Shown: in pieces, positions 44,209 to 54,572 of the stretch | How the letters are laid out: the number at the start of each line of letters is the position of its first letter | Position numbering within the stretch: the stretch's first letter is position 1 | Source of the DNA: Qipengyuania sp. YIM B01966 | GTDB taxonomy: Bacteria; Pseudomonadota; Alphaproteobacteria; Sphingomonadales; Sphingomonadaceae | Direction: 5' to 3' | Assembly: GCF_016461955.1 (NCBI RefSeq) | Contig: NZ_JADMNM010000002.1 | Coordinates: 186,001 to 250,000 of the forward strand | Length of the DNA stretch: 64,000 bases | Notes under the pieces: generated by a model | Seen by the model: the letters and a program-made list of their open reading frames with translations, nothing else | Told to the model about the DNA's origin: nothing | Databases searched by the model: none | Position numbers and translations under genes: made by a program

Positions 44209-44688
44209 TCAGAGGAGCGCCTCGATATCGGGGGCGATGGCTTCGGGCTTGTCGGCCGGGCCATAGCGTTTCACCACCTGCCCATCGCGGCCGACGAGGA
44301 ATTTGGTGAAGTTCCATTTGATCGCCTTGCTGCCCAGCACACCGGGCGCTTCCGTCTTGAGCCAATCGAACAGCGGATCGGCGTTCGCGCCATTGACATC
44401 GACCTTGCCGAACAGCGGGAAGGTGGTCGAAAAATTGACCTGACAGAATTCGGCGATCTCCTCAGCGCTGCCCGGTTCCTGCCCGCCAAACTGGTTGCAG
44501 GGGAATGCCAGCACGGTGAAGCCGCGACCGGCAAAGCGCTTCTGCAACGCCTCCAGCCCGTCATATTGCGGGGTAAAGCCGCATTTGCTGGCGGTGTTGA
44601 CCACCAGCACGACCTGCCCTTCGTGCGCGGACAGATCAACGGGATCGCCATTGCCGGCCCGTACGGTGAAATCGGTCAGAGCGGTCAT
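44209..44688 (-). CDS. Glutathione peroxidase (Cys type)
   Basis: Thioredoxin-fold peroxidase of 159 aa. The peroxidatic residue is Cys36 in [12 protein letters not shown] (no selenocysteine), with Q70 in [10 protein letters not shown] and the conserved Trp-Asn in [10 protein letters not shown]. Such bacterial enzymes usually use thioredoxin and reduce peroxides in the cytoplasm. ATG 44688 overlaps the lolD stop (ATGA), a lolC-lolD-gpx unit. Confidence 0.95.
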   Translation of the reverse strand: MTALTDFTVRAGNGDPVDLSAHEGQVVLVVNTASKCGFTPQYDGLEALQKRFAGRGFTVLAFPCNQFGGQEPGSAEEIAEFCQVNFSTTFPLFGKVDVNGANADPLFDWLKTEAPGVLGSKAIKWNFTKFLVGRDGQVVKRYGPADKPEAIAPDIEALL

Positions 44689-45359
44689 TCGAGCAATCCT
44701 TCATGCAACCGGACCACGCGGTCCATCTTTGCGGCAAGGCGTTCATTATGCGTCGCGACCAGCGCCGCGCTGCCTTCGCCCCGCACCAGTTCGAGAAACT
44801 GGGCGAGCACCTTGTCCGAGGTTTTCTCGTCGAGATTGCCGGTCGGCTCGTCGGCCAGCACCAGTTGTGGGCGATTGGCCAGCGCGCGGGCCACCGCCAC
44901 GCGCTGCTGCTCGCCCCCTGAAAGCTGGCTGGGCCGGTGCGTCATCCGGTGTTCGAGCCCGAGCGAAACGAGCAATTCGCGTGCGCGCACCCCCGCCGCG
45001 CCGCGTGCGGTGCCGGCGACCAGTTGCGGCAGGACGACATTTTCCTCCGCCGTGAAATCGGGCAGCAGATGGTGGAACTGATAGACGAACCCCAGATGCT
45101 CACGCCGCAAGCGCGTGCGCTCGTCCGAGGGCACCTCGCTGGCATCGGTGCCCGAGATGATGATGTGCCCGCCAAAGCCGCCTTCGAGCAGCCCGACCGC
45201 CTGCAGCATGGTCGATTTGCCCGAGCCGGACGGCCCAAGCAGCGCGACGATTTCTCCCGGCGCGATGGTCAGATCGACCCCGCGCAACACGTCGATCCGC
45301 ACCCCGCCCTGTTCGAACGAGCGCGTCAGCCCGCGCAGTTCCACCACCGGCCTATTCAT
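44685..45359 (-). CDS. lolD: Lipoprotein-releasing ABC transporter ATPase
   Basis: ABC ATPase of 224 aa. Walker A is [11 protein letters not shown], the LolD-type [17 protein letters not shown] segment follows, the signature is [15 protein letters not shown] and Walker B is [12 protein letters not shown]. With LolC it extracts lipoproteins from the inner membrane for transfer to LolA. ATG 45359 overlaps lolC by 8 bases. Confidence 0.95.
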   Translation of the reverse strand: MNRPVVELRGLTRSFEQGGVRIDVLRGVDLTIAPGEIVALLGPSGSGKSTMLQAVGLLEGGFGGHIIISGTDASEVPSDERTRLRREHLGFVYQFHHLLPDFTAEENVVLPQLVAGTARGAAGVRARELLVSLGLEHRMTHRPSQLSGGEQQRVAVARALANRPQLVLADEPTGNLDEKTSDKVLAQFLELVRGEGSAALVATHNERLAAKMDRVVRLHEGLLE

Positions 45360-46593
45360 AACGCAGCACCTGCACCGGATCGGTGCTCGCCGCCTTGTAG
45401 GCGGGATATAGCGTGGCGAGGAAGCTGAGCCCCAGCGCCAGCGCCGAAATGCCGACAATCTCGGCCGGATCGACCCGCGCGGGCAGCTCGGTCAGGAAGC
45501 GGATCGAGGGATCCCACAGGCTTTGCCCCGTCGCCAGTTCGATCGCCCGCACGATGGGCTGGCGGAAGGCCAGCACTAGAAAGCCGAGCGCCAGGCCGGC
45601 GAGCGTCCCCAGCGCGCCAATCACGAACCCTGTGGTGACGAAAATCTTCAGCAGGCTGCGCCGCGTCGCGCCCATTGTCCGCATGATCGCGATGTCGCGC
45701 GTCTTGGCGCGGACCAGCATGACCAGGCTCGAGAGGATATTGAACGCTGCCACCAGGACGATGATCGACAGGGCGAAGAACATCGCCACCCGCTCAACCT
45801 CCAGCGCCTCGAAGATCGAGGAGTTGATCTGCTTCCAGCTCTGCACCACCGCGCGGCCCGAGAGGCGCTGGGCGATGGGTTCGGTGATCTTTTCCACCCC
45901 GTCGGCATCGGTGGTGGTGACTTCGATGGTGCCAATCTGGTCACCGATCAGCAGCAAGGTCTGCGCATCGGGGATCGGCATGACGACAAAGGTATCGTCA
46001 AACTGGAACACCCCGACCTCGAAGATCGCCGCGACCTCGTAACCGACCTGCCGAGGCACCGTGCCGAAGGGCGTAGAACGTCCGGCAGGATTGATGATGG
46101 TGATCGTGTCGCCCACCCGCGCGCCGATCTTTTCCGCCAGCCGCGCACCGATGGCGACGCGCGCGGCATCGGGTTGCAGCCGGCTGATATCGCCCATCAC
46201 CGTGCTCTTGCCGAGTTCGGTGATCGTCTCGGGCGTATTGCCGCGCACCACCACCGCCTCGACCCGGCCGTCAAAGGTCACCAGCAGCGGCTGTTCGATC
46301 AGTGGGGTCGCCTTGACCACGCCGGGCGCCTTGCGGATGTCATCGAGAACGCCCTGCCAGTTATCGATCCGCCCGCCATAACCCTGAACGATCGCATGGC
46401 CGTTCAGCCCGACGATCTTGTCGAGCAGCTCGGCGCGAAAGCCGTTCATCACGCTCATCACGATGACCAGCATGGCGACGCTCAACATCACCACGCCGAC
46501 GCTGATCCCAGCGACCAGCGCAATGAACGCCTCGCCCCGGCCGGGCATCATGTACCGCTTGGCAATCGTCCATTCGAAGGGAGAGAGGATCAA
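45352..46593 (-). CDS. lolC: Lipoprotein-releasing ABC transporter permease
   Basis: Integral membrane protein of 413 aa of the LolC/E family. It has an N-terminal membrane helix ([38 protein letters not shown]), a large periplasmic MacB-like domain, and three C-terminal helices with the FtsX-type cytoplasmic loop [16 protein letters not shown] single gene here probably acts as both LolC and LolE (LolF type). The family start MILSPFEW falls on a TTG at 46593; no ATG fits nearby. Confidence 0.92.
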   Translation of the reverse strand: MILSPFEWTIAKRYMMPGRGEAFIALVAGISVGVVMLSVAMLVIVMSVMNGFRAELLDKIVGLNGHAIVQGYGGRIDNWQGVLDDIRKAPGVVKATPLIEQPLLVTFDGRVEAVVVRGNTPETITELGKSTVMGDISRLQPDAARVAIGARLAEKIGARVGDTITIINPAGRSTPFGTVPRQVGYEVAAIFEVGVFQFDDTFVVMPIPDAQTLLLIGDQIGTIEVTTTDADGVEKITEPIAQRLSGRAVVQSWKQINSSIFEALEVERVAMFFALSIIVLVAAFNILSSLVMLVRAKTRDIAIMRTMGATRRSLLKIFVTTGFVIGALGTLAGLALGFLVLAFRQPIVRAIELATGQSLWDPSIRFLTELPARVDPAEIVGISALALGLSFLATLYPAYKAASTDPVQVLRYE

Positions 46594-46750
46594 GGCGGGG
46601 CCGTTTCGCTGTGCTGGATAGCAGGTGCGGCCAGATGGCCGGGCCCAGCGTTTAGGGGCGCTTGCACCGCCGCGCAACCACGCTGCACCGGCCTTGTAAT
46701 AGCGGCGCAACATCGCCATTGAAGCGCCCACACGCCAGCCTGCGAGCCTC
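46594..46750. other. Divergent intergenic region lolC/purF
   Basis: 157 bases between the divergent lolC and purF starts. Both promoters should lie here. I find no convincing -35/-10 pair, operator or riboswitch, and no coding potential. Confidence 0.4.
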
Positions 46751-48223
46751 ATGAACATCACCCACCCTTTTTGCGACCAGGATGGCGACAAGCTGCGCGA
46801 GGAATGCGGCATTTTCGGCGCGATCAACGCGCCCGCCGCCGCGCCGCTGACCGCGCTGGGCCTCCACGCGCTGCAGCATCGCGGGCAGGAAGCGGCCGGC
46901 ATCGTCAGCTATGACGGGGCCGAATTCTTCGCCAGGCGCGGTAATGGGCATGTGGTGGAAACCTTTTCCGCGGCCGAGGCGCTGGCCGAACTGCCCGGCT
47001 TCATGGCGGCGGGCCATGTCCGCTATTCGACGACCGGCGGCGCGGGCCTGCGCAATGTCCAGCCGCTTTATGCTGACCTTGCCAGCGGCGGGTTCGCGGT
47101 GGCGCATAACGGCAACATCTCGAACGCGATGACGCTGCGCGCCGAACTGGTCGGTCGCGGGGCGATCTTCCAGTCCACATCCGATACCGAAGTCATCATC
47201 CATCTCGTCGCCACCAGCCGCTATCCCACCATGATCGACCGGCTGGTTGATGCGCTGCGGCTGGTCGAGGGGGCCTATTCGCTGATCGTGATGACGCCCG
47301 AAGGGATGATCGCCTGCCGCGACCCGCTGGGCATCCGGCCGCTGTCGATGGGCCGGCTGGGCGATGCGGTGGTGTTCGCCAGCGAAACCGTCGCCTTCGA
47401 CGTCACCGGCGCCGAATTCGAACGCCATGTCGAGCCGGGCGAAATGATCCACGTCGGGTTTGACGGCAAGGTCGAATCGCTGCGCCCGTTCCTCCCCCGC
47501 CGACCCCGGCCGTGCATCTTCGAGCACGTCTATTTCAGCCGGCCGGATTCGATCTATGACGGCCGCTCGGTCTATGCCGCGCGCAAGGCGATTGGCGAAC
47601 AGCTCGCCATCGAAGCCCCGGTCGAGGCCGATCTGGTGGTCCCCGTGCCCGATAGCGGGGTGCCCGCGGCGATCGGCTATGCGCAGCAATCCGGCGTGCC
47701 GTTCGAACTCGGCATCATCCGCTCGCACTATGTCGGGCGGACGTTCATCCAGCCGTCCGACAGTGCGCGCCATTCGGGCGTCAAGCGCAAGCATAATGCC
47801 AATCGCGGGCTCGTGGCCGGCAAGCGCATCGTGCTGATCGACGATTCGATCGTGCGCGGCACGACCAGCCTGCAGATTGTGGAGATGATGCGCGAAGCAG
47901 GCGCGACCGAGGTGCATTTCCGGGTCGCCAGCCCACCGACTGCGCATAGCTGCTATTACGGGGTCGATACGCCCGAACGCTCGAAGCTGCTGGCGGCGCG
48001 GATGGATGTCGAGCCGATGCGCGAGTTCATCAAGGCGGACAGCCTCGCTTTCGTGTCGATCGATGGCCTCTACCGCGCGGTCGGGGCGGCGGCGCGTGAC
48101 AATGCAGCGCCGCAATTCTGCGATGCCTGTTTCACCGGCGATTATCCGACCGCGCTGACCGACCTTTCGGCCGCGACCGATGGCGCGGCGCAATTGTCCT
48201 TCCCTGTCGGCAAGGTGGCATAG
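46751..48223 (+). CDS. purF: Amidophosphoribosyltransferase
   Basis: First committed enzyme of purine synthesis, 490 aa. A short propeptide (residues 1-18) precedes the catalytic nucleophile C19 in EECGIFGA, as in B. subtilis-type enzymes that are processed. HNGNISNAMTLR and ACRDPLGIRPL complete the glutaminase. The PRPP loop is VLIDDSIVRGTTS. Late cysteines in SCYYGVDTP and FCDACFTGDYP may belong to a [4Fe-4S] cluster, as in the Bacillus form. The SDR gene follows without a gap. Confidence 0.97.
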   Translation: MNITHPFCDQDGDKLREECGIFGAINAPAAAPLTALGLHALQHRGQEAAGIVSYDGAEFFARRGNGHVVETFSAAEALAELPGFMAAGHVRYSTTGGAGLRNVQPLYADLASGGFAVAHNGNISNAMTLRAELVGRGAIFQSTSDTEVIIHLVATSRYPTMIDRLVDALRLVEGAYSLIVMTPEGMIACRDPLGIRPLSMGRLGDAVVFASETVAFDVTGAEFERHVEPGEMIHVGFDGKVESLRPFLPRRPRPCIFEHVYFSRPDSIYDGRSVYAARKAIGEQLAIEAPVEADLVVPVPDSGVPAAIGYAQQSGVPFELGIIRSHYVGRTFIQPSDSARHSGVKRKHNANRGLVAGKRIVLIDDSIVRGTTSLQIVEMMREAGATEVHFRVASPPTAHSCYYGVDTPERSKLLAARMDVEPMREFIKADSLAFVSIDGLYRAVGAAARDNAAPQFCDACFTGDYPTALTDLSAATDGAAQLSFPVGKVA

Positions 48224-48937
48224 ATGGCGGAACTTCACGGCAAGCTTGCGCTGGTAACCGGGGCCAGCCGAGGGATCGGCGCGGCCACCGCGCAGGCGCT
48301 CGCCGCTGCCGGCGCGCACGTGGTGCTGACCGGACGCGATGTCGGCGCGCTGGAAACGGTTGAGGAGGCAATCCATCAGGCTGGCGGTGCGGCGACCATT
48401 GCCCCGCTTGATCTGACCGAGGCCGACAGCATTGCCCGCCTCGCCCATGCCATCGCCGGCAGGTGGGACGCGCTCGACGTGCTGGTCATCAATGCGGCCT
48501 ATCTGCCGACGCTGACACCGATCACCCAGATCGAGCCCAAGCAGTTCAACCAGGCCCTGCTGACCAATGTCGTGGCGACGCAGGCGCTGCTCGCCGCGTT
48601 CGATCCGCTGCTGCGCCGGGCCGGGGCCGCGCGGGTGATCGGCCTCACCAGCAGCGTCGGCAGCCAGCCGCGCCCGTTCTGGGCCGCCTATGGCTCGACC
48701 AAGGCGGCGTTCGAGAGCCTGCTCGATTCCTACGCGCAGGAGGTCGAGAAGCTGAGCCCGGTGCGGGTGGCGATCGTCGATCCCGGCGCAACGCGCACCG
48801 CGATGCGGGCCAAGGCCTATCCCGGCGAAGATCCCGCCAGCGTCAAACCGCCCGAAACGGTTGCCGCGCATATTGTCGGCCTCATCGGCACGCCGATCGA
48901 CGGCGTTCACCGCAGCCGTGTGGTTAATTCGGCGTAA
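48224..48937 (+). CDS. SDR family oxidoreductase
   Basis: Classical short-chain dehydrogenase of 237 aa: cofactor motif TGASRGIGAA near residue 12, structural NAA motif in INAAYLP, catalytic Ser in LTSSVG and YGSTK. The Arg in LTGRDV after strand beta-2 hints at NADP(H) preference. Substrate unknown. ATG immediately follows the purF stop, indicating co-transcription. Confidence 0.9.
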   Translation: MAELHGKLALVTGASRGIGAATAQALAAAGAHVVLTGRDVGALETVEEAIHQAGGAATIAPLDLTEADSIARLAHAIAGRWDALDVLVINAAYLPTLTPITQIEPKQFNQALLTNVVATQALLAAFDPLLRRAGAARVIGLTSSVGSQPRPFWAAYGSTKAAFESLLDSYAQEVEKLSPVRVAIVDPGATRTAMRAKAYPGEDPASVKPPETVAAHIVGLIGTPIDGVHRSRVVNSA

Positions 48938-49008
48938 CCGCCTTCCTCAACATCGCGTCAAGCGGCAGGGCCGACACTCTCCTCCAAGGTCAGCCCGAGG
49001 AGAACATC

Positions 49009-49344
49009 ATGGTCGACGTAACCGACCGCTACCGCATTGCCGCGCAGGAAGATCGCTCCGCGCCGCGGACCAGGATCGACATACCCGGCCAGTTGCGCCC
49101 GTCGGGCGGCAAGGCATTCCAGACCGTGGTCAACGATCTGTCGATCTCGGGCTTTTCGGCCACCGCGATCAACCGGATGCATCCGGGCCAACTCTGCTGG
49201 CTCACCCTGCCGGGCCTCGGCTCGCTGATGGCGGAGGTCGTCTGGTGGGACGATTGCACCGTCGGCTGCGCGTTCCATGACCTCATCAGCCCGATCGTGC
49301 ACGACAATCTGCTGGCCCGCCACCGCGCCGAAGGGCGGGGTTAA
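49009..49344 (+). CDS. PilZ domain protein
   Basis: Small 111-aa protein that is a single PilZ domain. The c-di-GMP-binding motifs are present: R16-xxx-R20 (RSAPR) and D43-x-S45-xx-G48 (DLSISG). It is therefore likely to bind c-di-GMP. No output domain is present, so it would work as an adaptor. A strong GAGGAGA ribosome-binding site precedes ATG 49009. The stop codon shares the TTAA at 49341-49344 with the opposing serine hydrolase gene. Confidence 0.92.
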   Translation: MVDVTDRYRIAAQEDRSAPRTRIDIPGQLRPSGGKAFQTVVNDLSISGFSATAINRMHPGQLCWLTLPGLGSLMAEVVWWDDCTVGCAFHDLISPIVHDNLLARHRAEGRG

Positions 49345-50522
49345 CGCGGCACCGCCGACAGCGGCGCGACCAGCGCCAGCCGCCGCGCGGCCAACGCACG
49401 GTCGCTGGCGCGCGGCCAGTTCGACACCACCGCCACCACCAGCCCGCGCTCGGGCACCAGCGTGATCGACTGGCCGAAAATGCCCTGCGCGCGGAACGCG
49501 CCCGCAGGATAGGTCCACCACTGATAACCATAGCCGAAGCCCGGCGCAGGAAACGCCACCTGATTGGCGCCGGCGCGCGCGAACCAGCCAGCAGGCACCA
49601 CGCCCTGCCCCCCCTCAAGCACGAACTGGCCGAAGCGCGCATAATCGGACAGCCGCAGCGACAGGCAGCACCCGCCGATATCGCTGCGCCCGGTGAGGTC
49701 GGTCATCCAGAACAGCGGCCCGGCAAAGCCCGCCGGATCGACGATCTTGTCCTTGGCATAAGCCGCCAGCGTCTTGCCCGTTGCCGCCTCGACCAGATCG
49801 CCCAGCAGGTTGGTCTCGAGAGTCTTGTAGACCCATTTCTCGCCCGCCGCCGCCTCGCGCGTCAGCGTGCGGGCATAGGTCACCGATTGCGATTCGCCGG
49901 CGACCGGCGCCACGGTCAGCATCCGGGCCACGTCGCTGTTGGGGTCGGTATAGTCCTCGTTCCAATTGACGCCCGAGGTCATCGTGGCGAGCTGTTCCAC
50001 CGTCACCCCGTCGTACGCCGTGCCCGCCAGCGCGGGGAGATAACGGGTAACGGGCGCATCCATAGCCACCAGCCCATCGCGCACCGCAGCGCCCAACAAG
50101 GTCGAAGTGAAGCTCTTGGCGACCGAGAAGCTGGTCCAGCGGGCTTCCGGCCCGAAACCCAGCCCATAGGCTTCGTGCCGCACCTTGCCATCCTGCAGCA
50201 CGATGATCCCAGCCGCGTGATTCTCGGCGAGGTAGCGGTCCACCTCGCGCGCGATCAGCGGCGGCAGCGGCGCACCGCGCGGCAAGGCGCGCGGGCGGGC
50301 CGGCGGGGCGACTTCGTGCCCGGCAAACATCGCCTCCATGCTGCGGAACCCGGCCGAGCGGCGGGCATCGTCCCAGAACAGGATGTTGGAATCGCCCGCC
50401 GCCGTCGCCCGTTCGGGCATGGTGAAGGTGACGTCCTGCTGCGGCGGCGCGACCAGCGTGGTGCAGCCGCCCAGCGCCAGCGGCGGAGCGGCAGCCAGGA
50501 TCAGCGATTTCAACAGGCGCAT
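49341..50522 (-). CDS. Serine hydrolase (beta-lactamase/transpeptidase fold), lipoprotein
   Basis: A 393-aa protein with a lipoprotein signal (LILAAAPPLALGGCTT) and a class C beta-lactamase/esterase-type domain. The SxxK nucleophile motif is FSVAKSF, followed by LATMTSGVNWNEDYTDP and GFGYGYQWWTYP. Members act as esterases, peptidases or 6-aminohexanoate-dimer hydrolases; true beta-lactamase activity is unlikely. ATG 50522 follows the cyclopropane-synthase-like gene by 2 bases. Confidence 0.9.
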   Translation of the reverse strand: MRLLKSLILAAAPPLALGGCTTLVAPPQQDVTFTMPERATAAGDSNILFWDDARRSAGFRSMEAMFAGHEVAPPARPRALPRGAPLPPLIAREVDRYLAENHAAGIIVLQDGKVRHEAYGLGFGPEARWTSFSVAKSFTSTLLGAAVRDGLVAMDAPVTRYLPALAGTAYDGVTVEQLATMTSGVNWNEDYTDPNSDVARMLTVAPVAGESQSVTYARTLTREAAAGEKWVYKTLETNLLGDLVEAATGKTLAAYAKDKIVDPAGFAGPLFWMTDLTGRSDIGGCCLSLRLSDYARFGQFVLEGGQGVVPAGWFARAGANQVAFPAPGFGYGYQWWTYPAGAFRAQGIFGQSITLVPERGLVVAVVSNWPRASDRALAARRLALVAPLSAVPR

Positions 50523-50524
50523 CC

Positions 50525-51781
50525 TTATTCTCCCTTGACCAGCGTAACCTGGTGGACGTCGATCCCGCCACCCCGAAAGCCGCCTTCGCAATATTGCAGA
50601 TAATAGCGCCACAGGTCGACGAAATGCTGGTCGAACCCGTCGGGCAGGCGGTCCTCTTCAACCGCAGCGTCGAACCGCTCGCGCCACAGCCGCAGCGTTT
50701 CGGCATAATCCTGGCCGAAATCTGCCTGATCGTGCCATGACAGGCCGCGCTCGGCCGCCAGCCGCTTGAACTCGCTGGTGCGGATCAGCATCCCGCCGGG
50801 AAAGATATAGGCCTGAATGAAATCGGCGCTGGCGGTGTAGGCATCGAACAGATCGTCGCGGATCGAGATATACTGGATCGCCGCGCGCCCGCCCGGTTTC
50901 AGATTGCGGGCGATGCAATCCATGAAGGTCGGCCAATATTCGCGCCCCAGCGCCTCGACCATTTCCACGCTGCAGATCGCGTCAAACTGCCCCGAAGTAT
51001 CGCGGTAATCCTGCTTGAGAAAGCGGACCGGCGCGCTGCCGGCGTGATCACGGCACCAGCCGAGCTGCGCATCGGACAGGCTGATTGCAGTCACCTGCGC
51101 CCCGTGATCAGTCGCCAGCGCGCGCGATAACGCGCCCCAGCCGCAGCCGATTTCGAGCACCTCGGCACCCTGCGAGAGTGCCAGCCGTTCGGCAATCGCG
51201 GCGATCTTGGCCTGCTGCGCCTGTTCGAGCGACCGCGCCGCGCCGCCGGACAGCGCGCTCGAATAGGTCATCGTCGGATCGAGCCACGCGGAATAGAAAT
51301 CGTTGCCGAGGTCGTAATGCGCGTGGATGTTGCGCTGCGCGCCCTCGTGGGTGTTGCGATTGAGCCAATGCCCGGCGCGCGCGGCGAGCCTGAACCAACC
51401 CTTGGCACGCCCCAGATTGCCGAGTCCGCTGGCATTGCGCATGAACAGGTCGAAGATTGGCACGGGATCGGGGCTCGACCATTCGCCCGCTTCCCATGCC
51501 TGATACCAGCCGATCGAACCGTTGGTGACCAGCCGCAGGAAGGCGCGCCAATCGTGGATGGTGATCACCGCATCCGGGCCGGGCCCGCGCCCGCCAACCA
51601 CGCGCACCGTGCCGTCGTGCAGCGTGCCGGTGATCCTGCCGTAATCCAACCCGGCATCGATGCGCGCGATGATCCGCTCGAACCCGGGCGCGATCAGCCG
51701 CGCCAGCCAGCCCGCGCTGCGGGCGAAGCGCGCCCCGCCAGCGACCAGCATCTCGCCCCTTTTCGCCGTGCCCGCATTCAT
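50525..51781 (-). CDS. Cyclopropane-fatty-acyl-phospholipid synthase family protein
   Basis: SAM-dependent methyltransferase of 418 aa of the CFA synthase/mycolic acid cyclopropane synthase family. The segment HAHYDLGNDFYSAWLDPTMTYSSA (substrate and lipid-binding entry), motif I EIGCGWGALSRALA, SVEMVEALGREYWPTF and YIFPGGMLIRTSEF are all typical. It probably adds a methylene or methyl group to unsaturated phospholipid chains. It forms a pair with the serine hydrolase and diverges from the PAP2 gene. Confidence 0.93.
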   Translation of the reverse strand: MNAGTAKRGEMLVAGGARFARSAGWLARLIAPGFERIIARIDAGLDYGRITGTLHDGTVRVVGGRGPGPDAVITIHDWRAFLRLVTNGSIGWYQAWEAGEWSSPDPVPIFDLFMRNASGLGNLGRAKGWFRLAARAGHWLNRNTHEGAQRNIHAHYDLGNDFYSAWLDPTMTYSSALSGGAARSLEQAQQAKIAAIAERLALSQGAEVLEIGCGWGALSRALATDHGAQVTAISLSDAQLGWCRDHAGSAPVRFLKQDYRDTSGQFDAICSVEMVEALGREYWPTFMDCIARNLKPGGRAAIQYISIRDDLFDAYTASADFIQAYIFPGGMLIRTSEFKRLAAERGLSWHDQADFGQDYAETLRLWRERFDAAVEEDRLPDGFDQHFVDLWRYYLQYCEGGFRGGGIDVHQVTLVKGE

Positions 51782-51840
51782 GCCCGCGCCTATGACGCGG
51801 CGGTGCGGAACGGGCAAGCGCGGCGCGGGTTGCCTCTCGC

Positions 51841-52620
51841 ATGAGCGAAATTGTTTCGACCCCGGCCGAAGCGCCGGCCGAAACCCTGACCCTCCCAGCG
51901 CGCGGCTATGCCATCGACCGGCGGCGGGCGCTGCTGGCGGCGGGAGCTTGCTGGGCAGGGTTTGCGGTAATGGCGCTGCTGGTGGCGCGCGGAATGACGG
52001 GCGGATTCGACGCATGGGGCCTGCTCGCGGCGCGCGGCGGGCCGGATCTTGCCTTGATCGGCCCGCCGATCGTGGCCGAAAGCGTCCGCGACGTGACTGC
52101 GCTAGGCGGCGTGTTCCTGCGTAATTTGATCGCGCTGGGAGCGGTGGTGGCGCTGCTGTTCCTGTCGCTGCGGCGCGAAGCGCTGCTGTTTGCAGGTACC
52201 GTTGCCGGCGGGTGGATCGCCAACACCGCTGCCAAGCATCTCGTGCTGCGCGAGCGGCCGCAGATCGTGCCGCATCTGATGGAGGCCGGTGGGCCGAGCT
52301 TCCCCTCGGGTCACGCCTTCAACGGCGCGGTGGTGTGGGTCGGCATGGCGCTGGCCTTCGCCGCGCTGAGCCGGCGGCATTCGGTCCGCGTCACGCTGAT
52401 TGTGGGCGGGATGGTGGTGGCCGCGGCGATCGCCTGGAGCAGGGTGATGCTCGGCGTGCATTATCCCAGCGACGTGGTGGCCGGCTGGCTCGGCGGCAGC
52501 GGCTGGGCGTTTCTGGTGGCGGCGCTGTTCTACCCAGCCGTGCGCGCGGGCGATGAGAGCGGCTCGCACCCTACGCCGGGCAGCGCGACGCTGAACCGGT
52601 CGCGCGCCAACGGGCTGTAA
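51841..52620 (+). CDS. PAP2-family membrane phosphatase
   Basis: A 259-aa membrane protein with five to six hydrophobic segments. The three acid-phosphatase motifs are complete: KHLVLRERP, PSGH (in FPSGHAFNG) and SRVMLGVHYPSD. Relatives dephosphorylate undecaprenyl diphosphate, phosphatidic acid or lipid A. The last 30 residues (ESGSHPTPGSATLNRSRANGL region) are hydrophilic and are encoded in the 91 bases that overlap the convergent membrane hydrolase gene. Confidence 0.92.
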   Translation: MSEIVSTPAEAPAETLTLPARGYAIDRRRALLAAGACWAGFAVMALLVARGMTGGFDAWGLLAARGGPDLALIGPPIVAESVRDVTALGGVFLRNLIALGAVVALLFLSLRREALLFAGTVAGGWIANTAAKHLVLRERPQIVPHLMEAGGPSFPSGHAFNGAVVWVGMALAFAALSRRHSVRVTLIVGGMVVAAAIAWSRVMLGVHYPSDVVAGWLGGSGWAFLVAALFYPAVRAGDESGSHPTPGSATLNRSRANGL

Positions 52621-53474
52621 TAGCGCGCATCGCGCAAAATCACCGAACCATCGGGCGCGCGGTCGGCAAAGGGCGCGCGCGACCAGAAGAGGAAGGCATC
52701 GAGATCCCGATCCAAAAGACGTAATCTCGCCAGGTCTGGCCACTGGCAATGTTGATCGCGGTCAACGAGCGGTATCCAATCGGCTACCGACTCATCCCAA
52801 TAAAACCAGTCATTAGTGGTGCCTGCAAGCTGTTCACGAGCGAGTGACAGAACAGGTAAAGGGCTGCTGATACGAGCGAGGCCTACAGGGGCATCGATAG
52901 CGTTTCGAGAAATCAGCCCGTTCAGCCCGATATAGCCAATTGCCACTGCAATCGCCAACCGCGCAGGACGCATCCACTCCCCCTGACGCTTCTCACGCCG
53001 CAGCGACAGCCACGTGCCGGTGCCAAGGATTGCCAACAGCCAGACATCGACGATGAACAGCACGTCGCCATAGAACCAACGGCTGCTGAACGGTTCGAGC
53101 AGGCGAATGCCGTAGACGTTGAGCCAGTCGAGCGCCGGGTGCGTCAGGCATGCGATCAGGGCGAGCGTGAACAGCCAGCCGAAGCGGACCGGCAACCGCC
53201 CCTCCGGCTGCCTGCCGCGCCGGGCCTGCCAGCGGTCGAACGCCCATAAAGCCGCCGCCAGCAGCAACGGCAGCACCAACCAGGCAATCGGGCCGTGCGT
53301 GATCCCGCGGCGGAAAGCGAGGCGCTCCACCCCGTCGAGCCACAGAAAGCACGCCGCATCGACATCGGGCAGGTTCGCGCCGATGATCAGCGCGGGCATC
53401 GCCAGCCCGGTCTTGCGCTTCAGCCCGGTCTGCCCCAGCATCGCGCCGGTCAGGCTGTGGGTGAGATTATCCAA
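52530..53474 (-). CDS. YdjM-like membrane-bound metal-dependent hydrolase
   Basis: A 314-aa membrane protein of the LexA-regulated-YdjM family. MDNLTHSLTGAMLGQTGL, IIGANLPDVDA, RRGITHGPIAW and CLTHPALDWLN hold the conserved His/Asp metal ligands. Four or more membrane segments follow. The C-terminal soluble part (DRDQHCQWPDLARLRLLDRDLDAFLFWSRAPF) is encoded in a markedly lower-GC patch. Function is uncertain. The 3' end overlaps the PAP2 gene by 91 bases. No LexA box is visible upstream. Confidence 0.9.
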   Translation of the reverse strand: MDNLTHSLTGAMLGQTGLKRKTGLAMPALIIGANLPDVDAACFLWLDGVERLAFRRGITHGPIAWLVLPLLLAAALWAFDRWQARRGRQPEGRLPVRFGWLFTLALIACLTHPALDWLNVYGIRLLEPFSSRWFYGDVLFIVDVWLLAILGTGTWLSLRREKRQGEWMRPARLAIAVAIGYIGLNGLISRNAIDAPVGLARISSPLPVLSLAREQLAGTTNDWFYWDESVADWIPLVDRDQHCQWPDLARLRLLDRDLDAFLFWSRAPFADRAPDGSVILRDARYYSPLARDRFSVALPGVGCEPLSSPARTAG

Positions 53475-53486
53475 GCGCGGGGCCCG

Positions 53487-54568
<1,082 letters not shown>

Positions 54569-54572
<4 letters not shown>

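Noticed and set aside
46652-48910. Open frame of 752 codons opposite purF and the SDR gene
   Set aside because: Antisense shadow spanning two well-identified genes; composition is unlike a real protein.
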